Below are positions 55,168 to 64,000 of a DNA stretch of 64,000 bases, piece after piece. The DNA is taken from assembly GCF_008123425.1 (NCBI RefSeq), contig NZ_VSSS01000016.1, positions 124,001 through 188,000 on the forward strand. Direction: 5' to 3'. The stretch's first letter is position 1; each line of letters starts with the position of its first letter. The notes under the pieces were generated by a model. It was not told where the DNA came from, made no database searches, and saw only the letters and a list, made by a program, of their open reading frames with translations. A program made the translations under genes and the position numbers. The stretch comes from Bradyrhizobium rifense (GTDB lineage: Bacteria > Pseudomonadota > Alphaproteobacteria > Rhizobiales > Xanthobacteraceae).

Positions 55168-56175
55168 ATGGCAGTCCGCGTCGGAATTAACGGTTTTGGC
55201 CGCATCGGCCGCAACATCCTGCGGGCTATCGCCGAGTCCGGCCGCAAGGACATCGAGGTCGTCGGCATCAACGACCTCGGCCCGGTCGAGACCAACGCCC
55301 ATCTCCTCCGTTTCGACAGCGTCCATGGCCGCTTCCCCGGCACCGTCACCGTCGACGGCGACTCGATCAGCCTCGGCAACGGCAAGATCAAGGTGACCGC
55401 CGAGCGCGATCCCTCAAAACTGCCCTGGAAGGATCTCGGCGTCGACATCGCGATGGAATGCACCGGCATCTTCACCGCGAAGGACAAGGCCTCCGCGCAT
55501 CTGACCGCCGGCGCCAAGCGCGTGCTGGTCTCCGCGCCGGCCGACGGCGCCGATGCCACCATCGTCTACGGCGTCAACCACGACACGCTGACCAAGGACC
55601 ACATGGTGGTCTCCAACGGCTCCTGCACCACCAATTGCCTGGCGCCGGTCGCCAAGGTGCTGAACGACCTCGTCGGCATCGAGACCGGCTTCATGACCAC
55701 GATCCACGCCTACACCGGCGACCAGCCGACGCTGGACACGCTGCACAAGGATCTCTATCGCGGCCGTGCGGCGGCGATGTCGATGATCCCGACCTCGACC
55801 GGTGCCGCCAAGGCGATCGGCCTGGTGCTGCCCGAGCTGAAGGGCAAGCTCGACGGCGTCTCGATCCGCGTGCCGTCGCCGAACGTCTCGGTCATCGACC
55901 TCAAGATCGTCGCCAAGCGCGCCACCGACGCCAAGGAAATCAACGCGGCGATGAAGCGCGCCTCCGAGCAGCAGCTCAAGGGCATTCTCGGCTACACCAA
56001 TCAGCCGAACGTCTCGATCGACTTCAACCACGACCCGCACTCCTCGACCTTCCACGAGGACCAGACCAAGGTGCAGAACGGCACGCTGGTGCGCGTGATG
56101 GCCTGGTACGACAACGAGTGGGGTTTCTCGAACCGCATGGCGGACACCGCCGTTGCGTTCGCGAAGGTGATCTAA
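55168..56175 (+). CDS. gap: Type I glyceraldehyde-3-phosphate dehydrogenase
   Basis: 335 residues. NAD(P)-binding [16 protein letters not shown], active-site [10 protein letters not shown] with the nucleophilic Cys near residue 153, and the C-terminal [12 protein letters not shown] are complete. AAGGAG precedes the ATG. It oxidises (or in the Calvin direction reduces) triose phosphates. It lies between transketolase and phosphoglycerate kinase, a classical cbb/glycolytic arrangement. Confidence 0.96.
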   Translation: MAVRVGINGFGRIGRNILRAIAESGRKDIEVVGINDLGPVETNAHLLRFDSVHGRFPGTVTVDGDSISLGNGKIKVTAERDPSKLPWKDLGVDIAMECTGIFTAKDKASAHLTAGAKRVLVSAPADGADATIVYGVNHDTLTKDHMVVSNGSCTTNCLAPVAKVLNDLVGIETGFMTTIHAYTGDQPTLDTLHKDLYRGRAAAMSMIPTSTGAAKAIGLVLPELKGKLDGVSIRVPSPNVSVIDLKIVAKRATDAKEINAAMKRASEQQLKGILGYTNQPNVSIDFNHDPHSSTFHEDQTKVQNGTLVRVMAWYDNEWGFSNRMADTAVAFAKVI

Positions 56176-56185
56176 GGGGAGCGTT

Positions 56186-56314
56186 ATGCTTCCTGCCTGG
56201 ATCGGAATTCCTGGCGTCATTCTGCTGTTCGCATTGATCGCGTATGGCATGCGCCAGGGAGACAAGGTGACGACCAGGCAGGAAGGCAATCCACCCGAGC
56301 GCGATGGTTCATAG
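56186..56314 (+). CDS. 42-residue single-pass membrane protein
   Basis: The frame from the ATG at 56186 to TAG at 56312-56314 encodes 42 residues: a hydrophobic helix (residues about 4-22, AWIGIPGVILLFALIAYGM) and a charged tail ending RDGS. AGGGGAG lies 4-10 bases before the start. It fills the gap between GAPDH and PGK genes with 10 and 27 bases either side. It is too short for family recognition. Function unknown. Confidence 0.6.
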   Translation: MLPAWIGIPGVILLFALIAYGMRQGDKVTTRQEGNPPERDGS

Positions 56315-56341
56315 CGTCGCCAGCCAACGAGTGATCAGGAC

Positions 56342-57535
56342 ATGGCCAAATTCCGCACCCTCGACGACGTCGACGTGAAGGGCAAGCGCGTGCTGCTGCG
56401 CGTCGATCTCAACGTGCCCATGGACAACGGCCGCGTCAGCGACGCGACCCGGCTCGAGCGCGTCGCGCCGACCATCAATGAAATCTCCGACAAGGGCGGC
56501 AAGGTCATCCTGCTCGCGCATTTCGGCCGGCCGAAGGGCCGCGATGCCAAGGACTCGCTTCTGCCCGTTGCTGAAGCGCTGTCGAAGGTCGTGAAGAAGC
56601 CCGTCGCGTTTGCCGACGATTGCATCGGCGAGCCCGCGGCCAAGGCCGTGGCCGCGCTGAGCGACGGCGACATCCTCTGCCTGGAAAACACCCGCTTCCA
56701 CAAGGAAGAGGAAAAGAACGATCCGGCCTTCGTCGCGGAATTGGCAAAGCTCGGCGACATCTGGGTCAGCGACGCGTTCTCGGCGGCGCACCGCGCCCAT
56801 GCCTCGACCGAAGGTCTCGGCCACAAGCTGCCGGCCTATGCCGGCCGCACCATGCAGGCCGAGCTCGATGCGCTGGAAAAGGCGCTGGGTTCGCCGACCA
56901 AGCCGGTCATCGCCATCATCGGCGGCGCAAAGGTCTCGACCAAGATCGACCTGCTCGAAAACCTCGTCAACAAGGTCGACGCGCTGGTGATCGGCGGCGG
57001 CATGGCCAACACCTTCCTGCACGCCCAGGGCGTCGGCGTCGGCAAGTCGCTGGCCGAGAAGGATCTCGCGCCCACGGCGCTGCGCATCATGGAGAAGGCG
57101 GAAGCCGCCAACTGCGCCATCATTCTCCCCGTCGATGCCACGGTCGCCTATCACTTCGCCGCCAATGCGCCGTCGCATGCCTATGGGCTCGATGCGATCC
57201 CGGCCGACGGCATGATCCTCGACGTCGGCCCGCAGTCGATCGCGCGCATCCACGCGGCCATCGACGACGCCGCGACGCTGGTCTGGAACGGACCGCTCGG
57301 CGCCTTCGAGATGCAGCCGTTCGACCGCGGCACGATGGCGGCCGCCAAGCATGCCGCCGAGCGCACCAAGGCCAGGAAACTGATCTCGATCGCGGGCGGC
57401 GGCGACACCGTTGCGGCCCTCAACCAGGCCCATGTGGCAGGTCAATTCACCTATGTCTCGACCGCCGGTGGCGCATTTCTTGAATGGATGGAGGGCAAGC
57501 CCCTGCCCGGCGTCGAAGTTCTGCGCATCAAGTAA
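56342..57535 (+). CDS. pgk: Phosphoglycerate kinase
   Basis: 397 residues. [15 protein letters not shown] at the N-terminus binds the substrate; the nucleotide-binding half includes [15 protein letters not shown] and the C-terminal [14 protein letters not shown]. It interconverts 1,3-bisphosphoglycerate and 3-phosphoglycerate. Standard length and intact. No strong ribosome site is visible (GATCAGGAC lies just before the ATG), so translation may rely on coupling to the small gene upstream. Confidence 0.96.
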   Translation: MAKFRTLDDVDVKGKRVLLRVDLNVPMDNGRVSDATRLERVAPTINEISDKGGKVILLAHFGRPKGRDAKDSLLPVAEALSKVVKKPVAFADDCIGEPAAKAVAALSDGDILCLENTRFHKEEEKNDPAFVAELAKLGDIWVSDAFSAAHRAHASTEGLGHKLPAYAGRTMQAELDALEKALGSPTKPVIAIIGGAKVSTKIDLLENLVNKVDALVIGGGMANTFLHAQGVGVGKSLAEKDLAPTALRIMEKAEAANCAIILPVDATVAYHFAANAPSHAYGLDAIPADGMILDVGPQSIARIHAAIDDAATLVWNGPLGAFEMQPFDRGTMAAAKHAAERTKARKLISIAGGGDTVAALNQAHVAGQFTYVSTAGGAFLEWMEGKPLPGVEVLRIK

Positions 57536-57586
57536 TCAGACGGCAAGAAACAAACGGCCCTGGGGCCCGAACGGAGAAAAAGACAG

Positions 57587-58654
57587 ATGGCTCGGATCAC
57601 GTTGCGTCAATTGCTCGACCATGCGGCGGAGAACGATTACGGCGTCCCGGCCTTCAATATCAACAACATGGAGCAGGCGCTGGCGATCATGGACGCGGCC
57701 AACCAGGTCGACGCGCCCGTCATCATCCAGGCCTCGCGCGGTGCGCGCTCCTACGCCAACGACGTCATGCTCAAGCACATGATGGACGCGGTGACCGAGA
57801 TCTACCCGCACATCCCGGTCTGCGTGCATCTCGACCACGGCAACGAGGCCGCGACCTGCATGACCGCGATCCAGGCCGGTTTCACCTCGGTGATGATGGA
57901 CGGCTCGCTCAAGGCCGACGGCAAGACCCCCGGCGACTGGACCTACAATGTCGGCGTCACCAAGACCGTGACCGACATGGCCCATCTCGGCGGTATCTCG
58001 GTCGAGGGTGAGCTCGGCGTGCTCGGCTCGCTCGAGACCGGCATGGGCGACAAGGAAGACGGCCACGGCGCCGAAGGCAAGCTGAGCCACGACCAGCTGC
58101 TGACCAATCCCGACGAGGCCGTGAAGTTCGTCCAGGAGACCAAGGTCGACGCGCTCGCGATCGCGATGGGCACCTCACACGGCGCCTACAAGTTTACCCG
58201 CAAGCCTGACGGCGACATCCTCGCCATGAACGTGATCGAGGAGATCCACCGCAAGCTGCCGAACACGCATCTGGTGATGCACGGCTCCTCCTCGGTGCCG
58301 CAGGACCTGCAGGACATCATCAACGCCTATGGCGGCAAGATGAAGCCGACCTGGGGCGTGCCGGTCGCCGAGATCCAGCGCGGCATCAAGCACGGCGTGC
58401 GCAAGATCAACATCGACACCGACAACCGCATGGCCATGACCGGCCAGATCCGCAAGGTGCTGACGGACAATCCGGAAGAGTTCGATCCGCGCAAGTACCT
58501 GAAGCCGGCGATGGAAGCCATGGTCAAGCTGTGCAAGCAGCGGCTCCAGGAGTTCAACACAGCAGGCCAGGCCTCCAAGTTCAAGAAGATCCTGCCCCCC
58601 GCCGACATGGCCAAGCGCTACGCCAAGGGCGAGCTGGATCCGAAGGTGGCGTAA
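57587..58654 (+). CDS. fba: Class II fructose-bisphosphate aldolase
   Basis: 355 residues. Zinc ligands fit the class II family: HLDHGNEA (about residue 83) and further His in TSHGAYKF and [23 protein letters not shown] near the C-terminus belongs to the CbbA subtype used in the Calvin cycle. GGAG lies about 9-12 bases upstream of the ATG. It cleaves or forms fructose-1,6-bisphosphate. Confidence 0.95.
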   Translation: MARITLRQLLDHAAENDYGVPAFNINNMEQALAIMDAANQVDAPVIIQASRGARSYANDVMLKHMMDAVTEIYPHIPVCVHLDHGNEAATCMTAIQAGFTSVMMDGSLKADGKTPGDWTYNVGVTKTVTDMAHLGGISVEGELGVLGSLETGMGDKEDGHGAEGKLSHDQLLTNPDEAVKFVQETKVDALAIAMGTSHGAYKFTRKPDGDILAMNVIEEIHRKLPNTHLVMHGSSSVPQDLQDIINAYGGKMKPTWGVPVAEIQRGIKHGVRKINIDTDNRMAMTGQIRKVLTDNPEEFDPRKYLKPAMEAMVKLCKQRLQEFNTAGQASKFKKILPPADMAKRYAKGELDPKVA

Positions 58655-58670
58655 GAACCGCGCTCTATCG

Positions 58671-58806
58671 CTCCCTCGCCCCGCCCTTCGCGGGGAGAGG
58701 GTCGGGGTGAGGGGCTCTCTCGGCGAGTTGTCCCCTATCGATAGACCTGTACCCCCTCACCCGGTCGCTTCGCGACCGACCTCTCCCCGCAAGCGGGGCG
58801 AGGTGA
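58671..58806. repeat. Palindromic intergenic repeat element, two-part
   Basis: Left part CTCGCCCCGCCCTTCGCGGGGAG and GGTCGGGGTGAGGGG; right part CCCCTCACCCGGTCGCTTCGCGACCG and CTCTCCCCGCAAGCGGGGCG. GGGTGAGGGG and CCCCTCACCC pair across the middle. Between the two aldolase genes of one operon, so it will be in the transcript and may modulate stability. Confidence 0.8.
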
Positions 58807-58943
58807 AGGGTAGCCCAGCCGGGCGAGCCATTTTACCCGACGACCTCCCCCCTTTTACCCTCCGACGAACGATAACTCGGCAATTGCCCGAGAACCGTCT
58901 ATTTTCACAGGCAAGGGCAGAATCGTTTTGGGAGGAACTCTCG

Positions 58944-59969
58944 ATGAATCTGACTGAGCTCAACGGAATCGCGACCGCCATGGTCGCACCCGGCAAGGGC
59001 ATTCTTGCCGCCGACGAATCCTCCGGCACCATCAAGAAGCGGTTCGACGCGATCGGCGTGGAATCGACCGAAGGCAACCGCCGCGACTATCGCGAGATGC
59101 TGTTCCGCGCCAAGGAAGCCATGAGCCGGTACATCTCGGGCGTGATCCTCTATGACGAGACGATCTGGCAGGATGCAAAGGACGGCACGCCGCTGGTCAA
59201 GCTGATCGAGCAGAGCGGCGCCATCCCCGGCATCAAGGTCGACGAAGGCACGCAAGCCCTGCCGATGTGCCCCGGCGAAACAGTCACCGTCGGGCTCGAC
59301 AAGCTCGCCGAGCGCTTGGCGAAATACTACGAACGCGGCGCGCGCTTCGCCAAATGGCGCGCGGTAATCGATATCGGCGGCGGCATCCCCTCGATGACCG
59401 CGATCAGCGTCAATGCCCATGCGCTGGCGCGCTATGCCGCGCTGTGCCAGGCCGCGCAGATCGTGCCGATCGTCGAGCCGGAAGTGCTGATGGACGGCGA
59501 TCACGACATCGATCGCTGCTATGAGGTCACGCAGCGCGTACTCAACAAGACGTTCCAGGAATTGCGGGTGCAGCGCGTCGCGCTCGAAGGCATGGTGCTG
59601 AAGCCGAACATGGCGATCTCAGGCAAGAAATGCGCGAAGCAGGCTTCCGTCGAGGAGGTCGCGGAGAAGACGATCCGGCTGCTGAAGGCGTGCGTGCCCG
59701 CGGCAGTGCCCGGCATCGCCTTCCTCTCCGGCGGCCAGTCGGACGAAGAGGCGACCGCGCATCTCAACGCCATGCACAGGCTGGGCCCGCTGCCCTGGGG
59801 CCTGACGTTCTCCTATGGCCGCGCGTTGCAGGCCGCGCCGCAGAAGGCCTGGTCGGGCAAGACCGAGAACATCGCGGCCGGACAGAACGCATTCAGTCAT
59901 CGTGCGCGCATGAATGGCCTCGCCTCCAGGGGCGAATGGCAAAGCAGCCTGGAAAAGAAGGCAGCCTAG
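58944..59969 (+). CDS. Class I fructose-bisphosphate aldolase
   Basis: 341 residues. GKGILAADESSGTIKKRF at the start, and the Schiff-base Lys in LEGMVLKPNM, match the class I family; RALQAAPQKAW near the C-terminus is also typical. It performs the same cleavage as the class II enzyme next to it without zinc. GGAGG lies 8-12 bases before the ATG at 58944; 79 upstream codons in frame read through the repeat and are not coding. Tandem class II and class I genes are uncommon. Confidence 0.93.
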   Translation: MNLTELNGIATAMVAPGKGILAADESSGTIKKRFDAIGVESTEGNRRDYREMLFRAKEAMSRYISGVILYDETIWQDAKDGTPLVKLIEQSGAIPGIKVDEGTQALPMCPGETVTVGLDKLAERLAKYYERGARFAKWRAVIDIGGGIPSMTAISVNAHALARYAALCQAAQIVPIVEPEVLMDGDHDIDRCYEVTQRVLNKTFQELRVQRVALEGMVLKPNMAISGKKCAKQASVEEVAEKTIRLLKACVPAAVPGIAFLSGGQSDEEATAHLNAMHRLGPLPWGLTFSYGRALQAAPQKAWSGKTENIAAGQNAFSHRARMNGLASRGEWQSSLEKKAA

Positions 59970-59972
59970 ATC

Positions 59973-60641
59973 TTGTCGAACAAATCGCCTCCGCCGCGCC
60001 CGGCGCCGCGCCTTTATCTCGCGACGCCTGTTGTCGATGATCCCGCCTCGCTGCTCGCCGAATTGCCGGCGCTGCTCGCAGCGGCCGATGTCGCGGCCGT
60101 GCTGGTGCGGTTGAAGGAGACCGACCAGCGCACCATGATCTCGCGGGTCAAGGCCCTGGCGCCGATCGTGCAGAACGCGGGCGCGGCCCTGCTCGTCGAC
60201 GGCCACCCTGAGATCGTCGCGCGCGGCGGCGCCGATGGCGCACATCTGCCGGGCATCGCCGCACTGAAAGAGGCGATGCCGTCGCTCAAGCCCGATCGCA
60301 TCGCCGGTGTCGGCGGACTGACGACGCGGCACCATTCCATGGATGCGGGCGAGATAGGCGCGGACTATCTGCTGTTCGGTGAGCCCGACGCGAACGGCCA
60401 GCGGCCGTCGGCACAAGCCATTGCCGAGCGGCTGGACTGGTGGGCCGAGCTGTTCGAGCCACCCTGCGTCGGTTTTGCCACTTCGTTCGAGGAGGCCCAC
60501 GATTTCGCCGCCAGCGGCGCCGATTTCGTGCTGGTCGGCGATCTCGTCTGGGCGGATTCGCGCGGGCCAAAGGCCGCACTTATCGAGGCCGACGCCGCGA
60601 TCAAGAGGGCCTTCACGGCTGTTGCCGCGGGCCAGGGCTAG
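59973..60641 (+). CDS. Thiamine-phosphate synthase-like (ThiE/TenI) protein
   Basis: 222 residues of a TIM-barrel ThiE/TenI fold. ALLVDGHPEIVARGGADGAHLP is the phosphate/Mg-binding strand and GVGGLTTRHHSMDAGEIGADYLLFG the C-terminal phosphate-binding loop. The start is a TTG at 59973, three bases after the aldolase stop (spaced from AAGAAGG by about 12 bases), so it is probably translated by coupling. A thiamine role is inferred; the partner genes thiC/D/G are not adjacent, and TenI-like isomerase function is possible. Confidence 0.75.
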   Translation: MSNKSPPPRPAPRLYLATPVVDDPASLLAELPALLAAADVAAVLVRLKETDQRTMISRVKALAPIVQNAGAALLVDGHPEIVARGGADGAHLPGIAALKEAMPSLKPDRIAGVGGLTTRHHSMDAGEIGADYLLFGEPDANGQRPSAQAIAERLDWWAELFEPPCVGFATSFEEAHDFAASGADFVLVGDLVWADSRGPKAALIEADAAIKRAFTAVAAGQG

Positions 60642-60649
60642 CGCCCGTC

Positions 60650-61738
60650 ATGACGCTCCCACGCATCACGCTTCTCACCACGCTGCTGCTGGCGGCGCCT
60701 GCGGCCGCGCAGCTCCAGATCACGCCGCCGGCAACGATCCCGAGCCCTGCGCCCGAAAAGCAGAAGTCCAAGGAGCCAGCAAAGGACAAGCCGAAGGTCG
60801 CGCCGCACACGATCACCAAGAAGAAGGAGGCCACGCCAAAGCCGTCGGCCTCGCCGAGCCCGACGCTGCCGGCAACCGTGATCCCGGCGCCTGCGACCGA
60901 CAATTCCAACGTCGATCTGGTGTTCGGCGCCTATCAGCGCGGCCAGTACAAGACCGCCTTCGACCTCGCCAGCGCGCGCGCCAAGACCGGCGACGCCAAG
61001 GCCATGACCATGCTGGGCGAGCTCTACTCCAATGCCATGGGCATCAGGCGCGACTACGCCAAGGCGCTCGAATGGTACAAGCGCGCTTCTGATGCCGGCG
61101 ACCGCGAGGCGATGTTTGCGCTCGCCATGCTGCGCATCTCCGGCCGCGGCGGCCCCGTCGACAAGGGCGAAGCCGTGAAGCTGATGGCCTCCGCCGCCAA
61201 GCTCGGCGAGCCCAAGGCGGCCTATAACCTCGCTCTGCTTTATCTGGACGGGCAAACCCTGCCGCAGGACGTCAAGCGCTCCGCCGAGCTGTTGCGCCAG
61301 GCAGCCGATGCCGGCCTGCCCGAGGCGCAATACGCGCTCGCGACCTTCTACAAGGAAGGAACCGGCGTGCCGAAGGACCCCGAACGGTCGGTGCGGCTGC
61401 TGCAGGCGGCGTCGCTGGCCGACAATGTCGATGCCGAGGTCGAATATGCCATCGCCATGTTCAACGGCACCGGCACGCCGAAGAACCAGCCCGCAGCCGT
61501 GGCCTTGCTGCGCAAGGCGTCCCGCCAGGGCAGCGCGATCGCGCAGAACCGCCTCGCCTGGGTCCTGATCAACGGCGTGGGCGCGACCGTGGACAAGATC
61601 GAGGGGTTCAAATGGCATCTGGTGGCCAAAACCTCCGGCAAGGGCGATCCGGAGCTCGACAAGCAGCTGTCCGATCTGCCCGCCGACGACCGCGCCAAGG
61701 CTGAGGCCGCGGCCAAGAAATGGCTCGGGACCAAATGA
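60650..61738 (+). CDS. Secreted or periplasmic Sel1-repeat protein
   Basis: 362 residues. A signal peptide (MTLPRITLLTTLLLAAPAAA) precedes a Lys/Pro-rich linker (residues 25-85) and about seven Sel1-like repeats of about 36 residues (AKALEWYKRASDAGDREAM; PEAQYALATFYKEGTGV). Sel1 repeats mediate protein contacts. GGGC-type ribosome site is weak. It is 8 bases after the ThiE-like gene. An upstream in-frame extension exists but lacks a signal. Confidence 0.85.
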   Translation: MTLPRITLLTTLLLAAPAAAQLQITPPATIPSPAPEKQKSKEPAKDKPKVAPHTITKKKEATPKPSASPSPTLPATVIPAPATDNSNVDLVFGAYQRGQYKTAFDLASARAKTGDAKAMTMLGELYSNAMGIRRDYAKALEWYKRASDAGDREAMFALAMLRISGRGGPVDKGEAVKLMASAAKLGEPKAAYNLALLYLDGQTLPQDVKRSAELLRQAADAGLPEAQYALATFYKEGTGVPKDPERSVRLLQAASLADNVDAEVEYAIAMFNGTGTPKNQPAAVALLRKASRQGSAIAQNRLAWVLINGVGATVDKIEGFKWHLVAKTSGKGDPELDKQLSDLPADDRAKAEAAAKKWLGTK

Positions 61739-61822
61739 CTTGACGTTTGCCCCCTCGCGGGGCACCCAATCCCCTCAAATGGCGCCCTGTCGCGCCGCTC
61801 CCCCCGATCAAGACCAGAGCTC

Positions 61823-62608
61823 ATGCTGTATTCCGCCACTATCAATGTCATGGTCAAAGCCGCGCGCCGCGCCGGCCGCAGCCTCAAGCGCGATCTCGGC
61901 GAGATCGAGCATCTGCAGGTCTCGCTGAAGGGGCCGGCCAATTTCGTCTCGCTCGCCGACAAGCGCGCAGAAGAAATCCTCTACCAGGACCTCTCCAAGG
62001 CGCGGCCCGGTTACGGCTTCATCGGCGAGGAAGGCGGCACGCGGGAAGGCTCCGACAAGAGCCACACCTGGATCGTCGACCCGCTCGACGGCACCACCAA
62101 CTTCCTGCACGGCATCCCGCAATTCGCGATTTCGATCGGTCTCGTGCGCGAGGGCACCATCATCGCCGGCGTGATCTACAACCCCGCCAATGACGAGCTC
62201 TACATCGCCGAGCGCGGCAAGGGCGTCTTCCTCAACGACCAGCGCCTGCGCGTGGCCGGCCGCCGCCAGCTCAACGAATGCGTGGTGGCCTGCGGCCTGC
62301 CCCATATCGGCCGCGGCGACCACGAGGAATTCCGCCGCGAGATGACCGCGATCCAGGACCGCGTCGCAGGCCTCCGCCGCTTCGGCGCCGCCTCCCTCGA
62401 CCTGGCCTTCGTCGCCGCCGGCCGTCTCGACGGCTACTGGGAGCGCAATTTGCAATCCTGGGACATCGCCGCCGGTATGCTGATGGTGCGCGAAGCCGGC
62501 GGGACCGTCACCGACATCAGCACGCCGGGCGATGCCCTGGTCACCGGCGACGTCGTGTGCGGGAACGAGTTCGTGCACGGCGAGCTGGTGAAGATTTTGC
62601 GGAAGTAG
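61823..62608 (+). CDS. Inositol monophosphatase family protein (SuhB-like)
   Basis: 261 residues. The metal motifs GEEGG, WIVDPLDGTTNF and WDIAAGMLMVREAGG are intact. These Mg-dependent phosphatases act on inositol-1-phosphate or, as SuhB, on RNA polymerase/antitermination complexes. A hairpin TGCCCC-N5-GGGGCA at 61748-61764 lies in the 84-base gap before it. Confidence 0.88.
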   Translation: MLYSATINVMVKAARRAGRSLKRDLGEIEHLQVSLKGPANFVSLADKRAEEILYQDLSKARPGYGFIGEEGGTREGSDKSHTWIVDPLDGTTNFLHGIPQFAISIGLVREGTIIAGVIYNPANDELYIAERGKGVFLNDQRLRVAGRRQLNECVVACGLPHIGRGDHEEFRREMTAIQDRVAGLRRFGAASLDLAFVAAGRLDGYWERNLQSWDIAAGMLMVREAGGTVTDISTPGDALVTGDVVCGNEFVHGELVKILRK

Positions 62609-62680
62609 GGGCCGTAGGACGACGGCTCGACCCGCAACGACCAGAGCACGATGGAGTCAGGTTCGATCGGCGTCCGGGAT

Positions 62681-62811
62681 CACCTCTCCCCGACGGGGAG
62701 AGGTCGGATTGCGTAGCAATCCGGGTGAGGGGCTGCGGCAACCAGTGAGAGCAGAACCCCTCACCCGGACCGCATCTTCGATGCGATCCGACCTCTCCCT
62801 ACGGGAGAGGT
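62681..62811. repeat. Palindromic intergenic repeat element, two-part
   Basis: CACCTCTCCC begins and GGGAGAGGTG ends the element, and GGGTGAGGGG pairs with CCCCTCACCC inside; two further small hairpins contain GCGTAGC-type and GCATCTTCGATGC loops. This is the most symmetric member of the family in the window, between convergent genes. Confidence 0.85.
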
Positions 62812-62858
62812 GACCTGAGCTCTCGGTTCGCATCGATTCAACCAAAACACACTCCGCT

Positions 62859-63986
62859 TTAAGCGTCGTCTTCGTCGGATTCCTCGTCCCGATATTCACC
62901 GCCAATGGTCAGGCCCTCGATGGTCGTGGCGCCTTTCGGCTTGATCACCCGGCGAGGCGGCACCGAGCTCTCGCTTCGCAATGCCTCCATCAGTTGTTCC
63001 GAATGCGTGACAATCCAGATGTCTGCGCGGTGTGACGCCTTGGCGACCAGCCGCGCCAATGGCGCCAGCAGCGACGGATGCAGGCTGGTCTCCGGTTCGT
63101 TCAGCGCGATGAAGGGCGGCAACCGATACCCCATGAATACTGCGAGCAGGCAGATGTATTTCAGCGTCCCATCGGACAATTCGTGGGCCCTGAACGGCCG
63201 CGGCATATCCGCCAGTTGCAGATCGAATTCACACCAGCCATTTTGCTCCCATGCGCGGAGCTCTGCGCCCGGGAATGCATCCTCGATCGCGTCCTGCAAG
63301 TCGGTGGCATCTTCCCGAATCGAATAGAGGGTCGCCAGGGCGGCAGCCAAATCGGTGCCATCGGCACTGAGCGAGGGCGTCGTGATCGCCAGACACGGCT
63401 TTCGTATCGGCGACGCCGGATCGGTGCGAAAGTCATGATAGAATCGCCAGCCCAGCATCGCGTTTCTGATCAGGTCGATCTCAGGGCATTCCTTGCCATC
63501 GGAAAAACCCGCAAGCGCCGTCTCTGACGGCAGCACCGCATCCTTGTGGCTGTTCCAGGCGCCGCTCTCGCCGCGGACGCTGACGAGCGAATTCGTTCGC
63601 GCCATCAGCTGAACCTTACGTTTGCCTTGTGTCGTCTCGATACTTTCAGCCTTGATCATCGGCTCGCCGGAAAATGCCGCCTCAACCGGGCCGGGATGTC
63701 CGAGCTCAATGGAATATCTGAGACGATCGAACTTGGCCGACAAACGCAGTCGCCCATCCTCGCCTCGCTTGCGAAGGCCGGACCAGCAGACGGAATTCAA
63801 TCCACCTTCCTCGGCGATCGTGCGCGTAATTCGACCTGTTGCCGCGTCGCGCAATAGTGACAAGGACTTGTAGAGATTGGATTTGCCGACACCATTCTCA
63901 CCCACAAACACGGACAAGGGGTGGATGGGTATCGAGAGCTGCCGAATGGAGCGATAGTTGGAGATCGCAACGTCGGTCGGACGCAT
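62859..63986 (-). CDS. AAA family ATPase (RecF/OLD-like)
   Basis: 375 residues. Walker A GENGVGKSN (near residue 30), signature-like HELSDGTLKYICLLAVF, Walker B FIALNEPETSLHP and H-loop IVTHSEQLMEA give an SMC/RecF-type ATP-binding cassette without the TOPRIM nuclease domain of OLD proteins. Such stand-alone ATPases occur in DNA repair, toxin or defence contexts. The ATG at 63986 follows GTG at 63989. Any partner gene upstream on this strand lies beyond the window. Confidence 0.82.
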   Translation of the reverse strand: MRPTDVAISNYRSIRQLSIPIHPLSVFVGENGVGKSNLYKSLSLLRDAATGRITRTIAEEGGLNSVCWSGLRKRGEDGRLRLSAKFDRLRYSIELGHPGPVEAAFSGEPMIKAESIETTQGKRKVQLMARTNSLVSVRGESGAWNSHKDAVLPSETALAGFSDGKECPEIDLIRNAMLGWRFYHDFRTDPASPIRKPCLAITTPSLSADGTDLAAALATLYSIREDATDLQDAIEDAFPGAELRAWEQNGWCEFDLQLADMPRPFRAHELSDGTLKYICLLAVFMGYRLPPFIALNEPETSLHPSLLAPLARLVAKASHRADIWIVTHSEQLMEALRSESSVPPRRVIKPKGATTIEGLTIGGEYRDEESDEDDA

Positions 63987-64000
63987 CACATGCTCTCAAT

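Overview
The window is high-GC (about 65%) alphaproteobacterial chromosome. Gene content (HWE-type histidine kinase, DUF1488, DUF1348 and DUF4164 proteins, ruvCAB beside yebC, zapA-6S RNA-5-formyl-THF cyclo-ligase, a Calvin/glycolytic operon) and the palindromic intergenic repeats point to Bradyrhizobium or a close relative in the Nitrobacteraceae. This is an inference from content; no database was searched. No tRNA, rRNA, CRISPR array, prophage or insertion sequence was seen.

Layout. 1-3.2 kb: the start of a YadA-like trimeric autotransporter (runs off the left edge), a four-gene operon built around an orphan HWE histidine kinase with two very small partner proteins, and a DUF1488 protein. 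3.2-9.6 kb: two SDR oxidoreductases, an NCS2 nucleobase permease, a DctA-type dicarboxylate transporter with a clear terminator, and an ABC-F ATPase. 9.7-33.8 kb: a large catabolic island of three units, each bordered by a LysR regulator: (a) amidohydrolase, GAF protein and MFS transporter; (b) RidA, a multi-subunit FAD/[2Fe-2S] amine dehydrogenase of the opine-oxidase/HcnABC type with two different DAO-fold subunits, and a PotABCD-like importer, facing an OccR/NocR-like LysR gene; (c) an eight-gene operon with a polar amino acid ABC importer, a PuuE-like deacetylase-fold hydrolase, a hydantoin-racemase homologue, an oligopeptide-type binding protein and an amidohydrolase, beside an N-carbamoyl-D-amino-acid amidohydrolase. 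Unit (c) reads as uptake and stepwise ring or amide opening of hydantoin- or ureide-like compounds; unit (b) as uptake and oxidative cleavage of a substituted amino acid or amine, with RidA removing the imine.

33.8-42.5 kb: housekeeping (YbgC thioesterase, two metallophosphoesterase-type or small proteins, ruvCAB, yebC), then two tandem soluble chemotaxis transducers that carry the signalling module first and a shared C-terminal domain last. 42.5-49.7 kb: an isoquinoline-oxidoreductase-type molybdenum hydroxylase operon (2Fe-2S subunit, molybdopterin subunit, tri-haem cytochrome c), a Tat-exported cyclase-family protein and a CobW GTPase. 49.7-52.6 kb: a leftward unit DUF4164, zapA, 6S RNA, 5-formyl-THF cyclo-ligase and a YmdB-type phosphodiesterase. 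The 6S RNA lies between two palindromic repeat elements.

53-62.6 kb: a rightward central-carbon operon: transketolase, GAPDH, a 42-residue membrane protein, phosphoglycerate kinase, class II and class I fructose-bisphosphate aldolases, a ThiE-like protein, a Sel1-repeat protein and an inositol-monophosphatase homologue. The right edge holds an AAA ATPase read leftward. Long palindromic repeats of several families fill the larger gaps.
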